Shown piece after piece: positions 41,601 through 57,000 of a stretch of DNA of 64,000 nt. The notes beneath the pieces were generated by a model. It was given only the letters and a program-made list of their open reading frames with translations. It was not told where the DNA came from and searched no databases. The stretch comes from Synaphobranchus kaupii (lineage: Eukaryota; Chordata; Actinopteri; Anguilliformes; Synaphobranchidae), in the NCBI GenBank assembly GCA_029718625.1, contig CM056387.1, positions 35,374,909 to 35,438,908 on the forward strand. Direction: 5' to 3'. The position numbers and the translations under genes were made by a program. Numbering within the stretch: the stretch's first letter is position 1; every line of letters begins with the position of its first letter.

Positions 41601-43091
41601 CGTTGTACCATTTAGAGGTCAGGTTAGCTTCTGTTCACTTATTAACTGTAAAGGGCATTTTCACCAGGGGTGTCCAAATGTTTGCACCCCGCTGTATGTA
41701 CCTGGATAATTGATCTGACTGATACAGCAGGTGTCACCTGTTGGTTACGAATAATTGTTTTCGCACCTGGTCATTTCTGAATGCTAATTCATCATCAGAA
41801 AAAAATACTATTTTGTAACGCAGGGGAATCTTGGGCAGTGAGGTCCTGAAAGAGCCAATGAGCAAACAGCCAGATACCAGCACTTTGTCCCGGTACCCTA
41901 AGCCCCAGATGTATATCAGGAAATCCAGCTCCACCCTCGATCCGAGGTAGGTGCAAATAACTACTTCCTGCATTTTATCACCACACTGTAGCCCTATTTA
42001 GATAACACAGTAGCCTTATTTAGATAACACAGTAGCCCTATTAGGACAAACTGAAACAGTGGCTCCTTTGATGGGGAGAACATTCTGTCGCGTCCAGCTT
42101 TAGGTGATCTAACAGCTACTGCTTCTCAGAAAGTTTTCCTACAGTCCTCTTCTGTGGCACATTGAAGCCCAACTTTGGAGTTTGTCTACCCCAGTGGTGC
42201 GCAACAAGGGCTGATCCGTTTCAGGATTTTGTGCCAACTTCTGCTCTTGGTTACTTAATTAGCACAAAAATCATATCTTGATGACATTTGTATAAACACC
42301 TGCAAATGTATCCTAAAGATTGCAAATGTATCCTAAAGATTGTATTGTGCCCAAGTACAGGAGTGAGCCAGCATAGTTTACAGACCTGTCCGAAAAGTAA
42401 AACTAATGTAGTTGGTTGGAACAAAAACCAGAACCGGAGTTGTGCATCCCTGGTCTATCCCATACCAAAGCATACTTCACACAAAAAAAATAAAATTATA
42501 CTTGAACACAAAATATGAACATGAACCATTTGAACCGATTGAACCAATGAACAGATTAATTAAGCTACATATTTTCTTTTTCCCCATGGAAATGATAATA
42601 TATCTATACATTACTATACTTTCCAAGGAAGTTTCCACTCCCAGAATTCTACACTATTGACCAACCCCAGGGGCTCACACTGAGCTTGGCAGGATACATT
42701 TTAAGTATGCTGCAGTTAATTTAGGGAACAAAGCCATGTAAACTCTTAAATCTTCACAAATCATTTCTGTGTTTCTTTTGTGTACATTTAGAGTGGAAAT
42801 GGAAAATATTGTGCTATTTTTATGTATTATTATTATTTTTTGTTCACGGAGGTTTACAGGTAATATGTGGCCCTCTTTGCCAAGCCTCTCCTACAAAGCA
42901 GATTCTGATCTCTATGAGTACTACCCTGGTTAAATAAAGACTAAACAAATAAATATGAAATGCCTCACATTGACTGGGTGTTTTGTTGCTCATCTTCCAG
43001 CGCTGTCTACAGCTGTTTCCAAGTGGTCAAGCCATACAAGACAGGATATTACATCATTCACCCAGAATTTATGTCAGAAAGCCTGAAATGA
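38657..43091 (+). CDS. Four-exon gene for a 147-residue basic protein, not identified
   Basis: Proposed exons: 38657-38776, 39750-39859, 41824-41946, 43001-43091. Flanks are CCGgtaagag; cccag/AAGgtactg; aacgcag/GAGgtaggtg; tcttccag. Phases 0, 2 and 2 agree and give 444 nt ending in TGA. The start is the first in-frame ATG. Visible motifs: TSTYKEEFRSP near residue 7, SSAHRRNNPHP near 28, a Ser/Pro-rich exon 2, then YPKPQMYIRKSSSTLDP and VVKPYKTGYYIIHPEF near the C terminus. There is no signal peptide or membrane segment. The STY-x3-F/Y-R-x-P element resembles motifs in small cilium or sperm microtubule inner proteins, and the place and strand match mammalian C9orf24/SPMIP6 between FAM219A and MYORG. 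I cannot confirm homology from sequence. A 5' non-coding exon is possible: an acceptor 'ggcctgcag' lies at 38643-38651. Exon 2 is the least certain exon. Confidence 0.62.
38746..38903 (+). repeat. 43-bp tandem repeat overlapping an exon end and its splice donor
   Basis: Units beginning 'ccatcgccgtaacaaccccc' start at 38746, 38789, 38832 and 38875. The first contains the end of the coding exon, and copies 1-3 each carry an identical 'CCGgtaagag' donor (GT at 38777, 38820, 38863). The fourth copy diverges just before the donor. Use of donor 2 or 3 would add 43 or 86 nt and meet an in-frame TAA in copy 2. Confidence 0.92.
39583..39729 (+). repeat. Foldback MITE, copy 1
   Basis: The left arm 'gggtatttcacaaagcagga' is mirrored on the right by 'taaccctgctctgtggaata' plus 'ccct'. 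The inner arms 'ggataactgcactgagtaaa' and 'ttactcagtgcagttatcca' are exact inverted repeats. A related copy is at 61474-61764. It ends 20 bp before exon 2 of the 147-residue gene. Confidence 0.85.
39905..40190 (-). repeat. Interspersed repeat related to 21110-21250 and 43120-43310
   Basis: Shares 'acaagtgtcttgga'-type, 'ttattttcattgaatgtgg', 'tgtagtgtaggttt' and 'agaccagagactcgtg' blocks with the other two. No open frame is kept. It lies in intron 2 of the 147-residue gene. Confidence 0.6.
41491..41694 (+). mobile_element. 204-bp Tc1/mariner-type MITE
   Basis: The left end 'cagcggggtgcagaaatttg' and right end 'caaatgtttgcaccccgctg' are inverted repeats of about 30 bp flanked by TA on both sides (41489-41490 and 41695-41696), the mariner target duplication. 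No coding sequence is present. It lies in intron 2 of the 147-residue gene. Confidence 0.9.
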
Positions 43092-43119
43092 AATCATGTC
43101 AAATCACCTGCCTTAATAT

Positions 43120-43310
43120 CCTTCTAAGACCTGGCAATTCATTTATGTCCTCTGTAGGGGACATGAGTCTCTGGTCTTAATCTCAAGAACCACATATTCT
43201 ACTAATATATTCCATATATTTACACAACAAGTGACCTGCAATAAAAATAAAATGTTTAATATTTTTTTAAATATTTTCACAGCAACGTGTTTTTGTCATC
43301 CAAGACACTT
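43120..43310 (+). repeat. Interspersed repeat in the 3' UTR of the 147-residue gene
   Basis: Contains 'ggcaattcatttatgtcctc' and 'gagtctctggtcttaatctc', matching 21110-21250 in inverted orientation. It begins about 30 bp after the stop codon at 43091 and carries an AATAAA at 43240-43245, so the repeat may supply the 3' end of the transcript. Confidence 0.65.
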
Positions 43311-43459
43311 GTATAATGTCCAAAAAAAATCATTTTTTTCTGCCAGGTCTCAGGGAGTTATTGCACAGTATTAATATTTATATGATGGTGTCAGTTATCT
43401 CCATTATTATAATTGCATCATATTTCATGTTAATAATACTATTGAATCATGCCGATATA

Positions 43460-44204
43460 CAGTGAGCACCATAATTCATTGGACAGTGACACATTTTTTG
43501 TTATTTTGGTTCTGTACTCTAGCACTTTGAGTTTGAAAGGATAATGAGGTTGAAGTGCTGACTGTCATCTTTAATTTGAGGGTATTTTCATCGATATCAG
43601 ATGAACCGTTTATAAATTATAGAACCTTTTGTGCATAGTCCCCCCCCATTTTCGGGCATCAAAAATATTGGACAGTTTAACAATGTAGAATAAAGTAATC
43701 ATTTTTTATATTTGGTTGTATATCCTTTGCATGCCATGACTTCCTGATGTCTGTGACCCAACAATATCAAAGGACTTGATATCTTATTTTCTGGTACTCT
43801 TACAAGCGATACTATAACCTCTCTGCATTTGAATGGATCTCTATGGGAATTGGGGGGTGGGACTAGATTTAGCTCTAAATTATGCTGGAACAGTATGGAA
43901 CACATGGCTGGCTAAATGGCTGTAAGTTATCGAGGGTCTGAGGTATCCAACAAGCCTCAAACCATCACTCTGCTGCCAGATATGCAGTAAATATGGATGG
44001 ATCACTTTAAGGGTTGTTTCTCTTCACGTTTTCCATCCTATATCTGGCAACAGAGTGATGGTTTGAGGCTTTTTGATACGTCAGACCCTTGATGACTTAC
44101 AGGCATTTATTATTCATTGTATCCTTTCAAACTCAAAGTGCTAGAGTACAGAACCAAAATAACAAAAAATGTGTCACTGTCCAATGAATTATGGTGCTCA
44201 CTGT
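43460..44204 (+). repeat. Palindromic non-autonomous DNA element, copy 2, TA-flanked
   Basis: The left end 'cagtgagcaccataattcat' and the right end 'atgaattatggtgctcactg' are exact inverted repeats with TA on both outer sides. Further inverted blocks ('ctgtactctagcactttga' and 'caaagtgctagagtacag') show a palindrome along the element. The TA duplication points to Tc1/mariner mobilisation. Same family as 10411-11270. Confidence 0.9.
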
Positions 44205-45400
44205 ATGTATATAGGAGGATATATGAATGTCTCAATTATGGCTCCAGGGAGCATTTTGTATATTTATTTATCTATACGTTTTGTCAAGATATAGAAAATG
44301 TTTCCACTGCATTGTATTTTGCTATAGATTGAGACTTCTTCAACATTCTTCAAAACATGTTCAATGATATGCTCCGGTGTTTTTCAAATGGTGTGTTTAT
44401 TTTTGGTGTATTACCGAGTGGGGCATGACATTTTAACCAAGGTTACAGTTGTAGTTGGTGCCAGAATTAAAATTAAATTTAAGCTGGCACAACAACCAAA
44501 GATGTTTGTGGGGAATTATGGGAAGTTATTTGTCCACTGCTTGAGAAGTAAACAAATTGCATGGTGAAGACTAATCAGTGTTTTGAGTTTTGAAATGGGT
44601 ATATAGTTGTTTTTGTACATTGGGAACAACTTTTAGCTCTTTTAAAATCACTTTATTACGTAAGAGTCTGACCGTCTGACCTGTTTCTATCCCTCCAATT
44701 TGGATAGCAACAATCTGAATGTATTAATAGTGTATTCGACATTTTGAATCAGCAGTTTAAGAAAAAAACGTTTTCTGTTAAATAGCACATATACTGTTAT
44801 TTATTCACTTTCAATTTCGTGATGAAGAAACCTGCATATTTCTTAAAGTTAAATAGAACGTGAACTACAGTTATATTTTTAACTATTGGATTATGTATTA
44901 AGTTAAAATCTGTTAATATGTCAAAAACATGTAAATAAACTTGAAAACAATATTATTATTGTACAAAATATGGTAGGCCTTGAACACTGTTTGCAAGGCA
45001 GTTAACACACCACACCTGTAAACACGCCAGAGTTTTGCTGGAGAAAGAATTGTACGCACGCGGAGGACGTCTCAATAGAACGCGGTGACTGCCAGCTGTC
45101 GTCATGATAACAGACCGTGCACAGCTTTTATCGCGACAGTGCACATTAAAGCGATTAAACGTTGAGTCAAACCCAAGTCTTCGAGCTGTAGTATGACTGT
45201 CTGTGGACGTCAGTTGTAATATGCTTTTCCAATCCTGTATGCATTTAAATTTAGGGAGTAGGTACTGACATTTTTTTCTATTGCATACCCTACACTTTGC
45301 AGAAAAAAAGGATTCAAAAAAAGGAGAAAGGTTTTTTTTTTTTTTTTTAGCGCAGTGTTGAAACAGTGTAGAGACCTCACTGTTTGCCCCCGGGACCAGA
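44205..45400 (+). other. AT-rich intergenic stretch
   Basis: No exon, repeat array or regulatory motif that I can support. A T17-18 run lies near 45331-45349. Short open frames have no splice support. Confidence 0.35.
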
Positions 45401-45459
45401 GTTGGGACATAACTGGTTCAGCGTGAACTTACGTGAGTTTATTTACAGTTTGCGTAGGC

Positions 45460-45640
45460 GTTTTTCTTCTTCGTGAACTGCAATTCCCAGACTGTGGCTT
45501 GGAGTGGAGCAGCACTTTCCCTTGAATGGCAGGAGAATTTTACAACCGTGCAGCGTTTGATGCGTCATGTGCTGTTGTGCAAACTTGTAGGGGCGGGCTA
45601 CATTTCTGCAAGCGCAGTTCAAGTCTTGGGATTATCCGAG
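45460..45640 (+). other. Possible non-coding first exon of MYORG
   Basis: A near-perfect donor 'CCGAGgtaagtacggg' has its GT at 45641, preceded by a moderately GC-rich stretch ('ggagtggagcagcactttcc'). It is on the same strand as MYORG, and a strong acceptor lies at 48391-48395, so the two could join a leader exon to the coding exon. The left boundary is a guess. Confidence 0.3.
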
Positions 45641-48395
45641 GTAAGTACGGGGTCTATTTTTGATTTTATGCATCTGTTTTACAAACCTTTCTTAGATATA
45701 GTGTGTGAGAAGTAAGCCGCGTTTTTTAAAGGTGTTTACTTTCTATGATCCAGTATAGCCTACTGCTGAAAATAAATCCCAATGTTTTTTTACTCTTGTT
45801 GTTGTAGCTCACCAGCGCTAGATAGCCACTATAGCAACTCGCAATTACAATTGAGGCAGTTATTATAGCAACACGCAATTACAAGTTCTGAAGACTTTAT
45901 GCAGCTATGCGACAATACGTTTATTTTAAACGTGTCACTATTCCCTAACCTAACATGTACCATGTCTTTTCACACCTTATACGGCAATGCGAACCAGTTA
46001 GAAAGGTTTAGTTATCTAGAAATTATGTGCCGTTTTGGTCTTTGGTCTTGTTGTTTTAAATGTATTTTATTCATTATTTATTTATTTCGTCCTCTATTTA
46101 TATTTATCAGGTAGAACATTTGCGGCGTAGCCTGAATACACCCGCGAAGACGCTAGTCTTGTCCGATGTAGGCTACAGCATTTATAAAAACCGTTAATAC
46201 CCAGTATATTTTCAGTGACAACGGTTAAAAGACAGCGTAGGCAGCATCTTAAAACTGTTACACAGTAAATATTTTTGTAGGGCAGGCTACTATTAAGCTG
46301 GGATAGAGACGATAAGAATCCACAACTGGATTCTGCCATCTTTGGAAGACACATAGGCAATATGTAAAGGCTTATAATTTCAAGAGATCGGTGCAAACAG
46401 TGAGCTATATTATAGAATCATATTTTATCAAAAATCCTTAGGCTGGAACCTCATCAACTCGCCTATGTTTTCTACATTTCTGTGTAGAAGAGAGGATACT
46501 ATTTTAACTTTTAAAGGGTACATATATTTAATGGCCCCTGTAAAGGATCTTTCATACTATTTTAGTACATGCAGCCTTATGTTTTAGCACGTTACACAGG
46601 ACCCTGACTGAACTAAACAGCAACAGCATCCAGTATTCCACTTGTGTAGTGTAATAATATCAGCATATTAAAGGGCTATGACCTGACCTGAAACTCTTGT
46701 AAACAGTACAAGAGATAAGATACGCACGCACACATACACAGAGGAACACACACAATCACACACACAAACAAGGCAGAAAACAACTGAATGATGGCTCAGA
46801 ATTTCTTTAAAATAAAGTGCCCATAAGCACCCGAATCTGATCTTCAGGACTCCCCCCTTCGACTGCACTTTGATTTTACTTTAATATCTTTAGAGAAAAC
46901 AGAACTTTTTCAAATCTAGGCCTTCTGACCGTTCTCGGTTGAAAGCCCTGCACATTATGCCAGCTCTTCGGCATTTTTGTGTTACAATCTTGTTGTCAAG
47001 ACACGTCTGTGACGACTGCACATCTATATTGTCTTACTGCCGCGTATCCGTATCCATTATACTGCACTTTATTCACGGTAGCGAGACGTCCTTTCAAACG
47101 CAAATTGATTTTGGATACCTCCCTCCCCCCTAGCAGCGTAAATGGTCGAACACAGAATTGGCGCGTTACTGATTAACTAGCGATGACTGTTACTTAGCCA
47201 TCTGGATGTTGTTGTTGTTACTCAGTCAGCACTTGACAAATAAAGACTTTGGCTTTTAAGAACAGCAGTCAGTAGCACGTCCTGCTACTCACGTCTAATC
47301 TCATGTCGGTCCACTGATCCGCCTTGATAAGTTACAACAGCCACTTAGTGATACTGCAGTCAAAAACCCGACTTTTCGATGTTTTGGTTTAGACTATGAT
47401 CATACACAAGTTTTTATCCGAAAATCTCATATTGCGTCGAAGTGGGTGTCGTCTGAGTTTCTGTGTCGGCTTACCATTGTCTGCATTTCCGGGGATTCGT
47501 GACGTCCCGAAATCCTTAGCATAAAAATAGGTGGAGTCTCGGCTAGTAAAGTGAGCGGAGAGCTCCGTGGCAGAGAGCAGGAAGGGGGTTCACCAAGACA
47601 CACCCTTTCACTCATTGACCATATGAATATTCATAATATGACGTTGTGGCATCATCGTCATATAACCACACCTACCCACGGCTCCAAGTTAAAGGGCTTA
47701 GAAAAGCGATTGCATTATCTCTTTAATTGCAACCCCCTCCCCTCCCCTCCGGATGTGGTGCAGTGCTGGCCGTGTTCTCAGACGGGGACTATCCCGAGCA
47801 AAACTTCTGTCCCCTCTCCGGTCCGGGTCTTTCACACATCTCTCACAGGCCTAGTCGACGTGCCTGGTTTTTGGAACGTTCTGGACATTTAGCTCTGGAG
47901 AATGCTGCGGGCTTTTTTGGCCTGTGTGGCTGGGAGCCGGGATGTTTTTCCTTTTTTATGATGACCGTTCCTTTCGGTGAGAGTCGGAAAGAAGCGTGGT
48001 TTGGAAACAGACGAGCCAAAATGGCCACGGAAGGTCACCAGCCAGCTTTACCTGTGCGCATGATAATGAAGACCTGATGTATCTCAGCGGAGGAGCAGGC
48101 CTTTATTTTGGGAAGACCTCACACACCTCTTTAAACTTTTACCACCCTCTTCTGTGACAGATTCCTCATCTGCTTGGCATTACCCAGTTTCCCAAGGCAG
48201 TGAAAATGCAATCGGCCCAAACATTTACTTTTTAAAAATGGTTATTAGTGTCGAGTGGTGCAAATTCCTATTTATGCATCCAGAAAAACCCACTCAGTAT
48301 TTTTCGGTTCACAGTGTTGACTTCTCCACCTTTTAGATTTGAAAACGCATGGAAAAGCCTGTCAATTTTCTCTCCTTTTGTATTTATCTTCACAG
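45641..48395 (+). other. Presumed MYORG 5' intron or upstream region
   Basis: No coding exon is supported. A 113-117-codon open region near 47551-48077 has no motif. The stretch ends in the strong acceptor 'tttgtatttatcttcacag' at 48395. A C-rich run lies at about 48459-48469, inside the presumed leader just downstream. Confidence 0.3.
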
Positions 48396-48588
48396 GTTTT
48401 CAGGAGGCCAAAGAGAAGGCGGCTGGAAGGAGTTTAAAAAAAGACGACCTCCTTTGCCCCCCCCCCCCCCGCGCCCCCAACAACCTCACACTGTACCAGC
48501 AGGCAAAAAATAAACAAAACTAAGTCAGCGCACCCAATGCACTTGGACCTGGATTCCTCGCCCTGCGTTTTGTATACTTGAAACTTAA

Positions 48589-48666
48589 TTGAAACCAGCG
48601 CAGAAGCCTCCGTGCCTGTACAAGGCCTTGAAACCAGCGCAGAAGCCTCCGTGCCTGTACAAGGCC
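48589..48666 (+). repeat. Perfect 39-bp tandem duplication in the MYORG leader
   Basis: The unit beginning 'ttgaaaccagcgcagaagcc' occurs at 48589-48627 and, identically, at 48628-48666. It ends 7 bp before the MYORG start codon. Each copy carries a TGA in the MYORG frame (48590-48592 and 48629-48631), which excludes an in-frame upstream start. Confidence 0.95.
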
Positions 48667-48673
48667 GCTGATA

Positions 48674-54083
<5,410 letters not shown>

Positions 54084-57000
54084 GGAACGCAGCGGGGTTT
54101 TGCTGAACATGTGTTTAGGAGAGGTGGGGGTGTTGAAGTGCAGCGATGCGTTTGCAGGCTTTGAAGTACATCCACACGTGGTGGGTCTCCACTTGACTTT
54201 TCAACGCACAACCTGTACCTTTGTGAGTTTGAACGTTAAATCTTTGGGTTGTGTACAGAGGTACGAGCGAGGCACAGATTAACTTTTGACAAAGTGACTG
54301 TGCACTGTGTGCCGATGGTTCTCCTGGAATACATCGGGACAGCTGGGTCTGCTGGGAGAATTTAGAGTCGTCGCTGTTCCACACTCGTAATATCCAACCG
54401 TCCTATGCAGCACATCTGTCATTAAGCTTCGCACTGTCTCACATAACACTGCTTAAATATGACAGACAAGATAGCTGCTTATACTTGGACACGCATCTTG
54501 AATTTAAGCTTATGACAGGACGCCCTGTGAATGCGCAGTAACGCTTCATCGACTGTGCTTTGCTGGGCATGGGTAGATCACACCAAAAGATAGTGCCTCT
54601 GTCAACATCCATATCATGTGATAAAGACAGCAGGTCACAGTGGGGTCAGCTCAAGGCTGGTTTTCTGTGTGAATCTGATGTAAAGGGAAAGACAGGATCT
54701 GGTGTAGCTGAAAACACGGAAGGTTTCTCAGCAAACGAGCCTCGAATGCGGTTCTGGTGCTCAGCGGATTCGCATTTTGCACATGTGCACATTTATTGCT
54801 ATTAACTTTCACCACTGCATTTTGAAAAAGGGACAACTTAAAATGTATATTGTAATAACAAGAATATAAATAGTGAAGTTTTCTAATTATGCTCAATTAA
54901 TGTTATTTTTTTTCAAAGAGCCCGTCAGTCAGCTTGTGCCATTTCTAAGGGAGAAAATTGTGTAGCAAGCTGGCATTTTTATTTTCACTCATTATTTTAA
55001 AATTTGCTTTGAGACTTTGTATCAAATGAATACGCTGCTGTTCCACTGGACATAGCAGTTAAGAGCATGAATACAGTAGTAATAACAGGTTATTAAGACA
55101 GGTTATTAGCGTTAGATTACTTTGGCGTGGAACTAATTTCTACCCTGTACCAGCAAAAAAAAACAAAAAAAAAAAACTGTTTCAACTACTTCATCAGATT
55201 ACGCCAAATTTCCATCCAAGTACAATTACACTGTATATTTAATAGTAAAGTGCGGAGACCGCCAGTCAGAAATTGTATTATTGTCGTATGTTCCGTGATG
55301 TGTATCTAGCATTTAGCAGTTCTTAATCTGTTTAACTTCCTCATTGGATGATGCAATTCAGCCTCGCCAGCTGGAGCATTTCATTACTGTAAACAGAGAG
55401 ATCCGCGCACAAGAAAAAGTAAAGCTTTTAAACCTCGTATTCCCGAAGACGGCTGTCTCAGCATACACAAACAGCAATAATCACGCGTAAAACTTCTGCT
55501 CCAGGTTCGTCCATGTGCGGTTTGGTCATGGTGGCAGTTTCCTTATTTAGAAATCGGGTTAAAAAAAAAAGTTAGGCCTCATCGGCAGGCCCTCTACTGC
55601 TGAAAGGATTTCGAAGTGGTTTTCTTGCTTTTTAACCCCATTTGTAAAGGATTCACATGTAACCTTGCATGGAAGTGCACATTCATGGGATGACTTTGTT
55701 AAGCAATTTGAAAGTGCCGTACCACCTATAGACGGTTAAAAGTTTACTTTTGGGCCATCAGGGTAGTTCTTTAACCAAGGTTATCGACAAAGCAATGCTT
55801 ATATTACAGCCTGTTCATGGGAAAGAAGGGAACATCTGTACTACAGATATTATTATTATTGTTATTGAGTAACCAGAGACTCAGCTCCTATTCTCCTTCC
55901 ACTTCACTATTTCTTAACCACAGGAGGTTCTGATTAGTCACGGTCCTTCCGAGAGTCTGTTGAACTCATTTTTGCACTTGTACACGTCCCTTACAGCATC
56001 CAGTTGGAATGTCTAGGCTTGTGCGGGAGGGAGCCGGGAGCTTCCTGTGTGAATAACACGGAGCAGAGTGGCTGGTTAGTCTGTAATAATACGTGTGGTT
56101 GTGCTTGTGTAGTATTACTGCAATATGCTGTGCAGTGTTGACGGAAAAAAACTGAAAGGGAACCAGCGATTTAGCACGTTTAGCACGTTGAACAACTCAT
56201 GCAAATTAAACAAAAGAAAAAAACAGGAAACCACAAAGAATCGACTCGACTGAAGGAAATAAAACCGCTGACAGACATGATGACAGTATGTGGTGCTTTA
56301 TGTTAGTCTTAAAGGGGTAGCGTACCAGTCCCTACTGGGCTATTATCGCTGGTAGAGCTGGTAGCTTCTTCCTGAAACGTTTAACTAACGTTAATTAAAA
56401 TTAGACCAGAGATGCTTCTGCCTATTTGTGATGCGTCCCGCAGGATATTGGAAGAAGACCAGACTTGTTTTTGTCATTTAGCATTAGCACAATATAGCAC
56501 AGGATTCACTGTTATCAATCTGCCTGTTGCTTGTCAGTGTTCTGACTCTGTTTTGACGTAGCGTTTCATTAACATTGCTTTAGCGTTACATTAGCGTTAA
56601 TGCTCTCTCGCTGGCTATGGTTCATTCATAACCCCGACCAAGGCTGAGTTTTAGCAGCACTGGGAAAAAGGCCCAAGCCAGCCTGTCACCGCTTTCCCTC
56701 CCGTCAAGCTGCTTGTCAGTTTGGGTTCCGACCTGAATGGTTTGGAGGTTCTATTGGTTGGCATGGCGATCTTTTATATGGGAGACCATATTTGTCCCAA
56801 TTTCCTCCTCTTTAACTTTGCCACCCAGGACGTTCTAACCAAAAAACCCACCTGATTTGACTGCGGCCTAGTTTGTTTAATTTCAAATGCGCATGTTTTA
56901 CACGTAGTTTACTACAGACGGCCAAATAAGAGAATCTTAGGAGAAGCTGATGGCAAAGCACCAGCTGAAATTACGCAGCAGTAGTTGTGAAAGCCAGCAA

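Noticed and set aside
47551..48077. Overlapping open frames of 113-117 codons upstream of MYORG
   Set aside because: No family resemblance and no splice link to the MYORG coding exon; more likely promoter or intron sequence.
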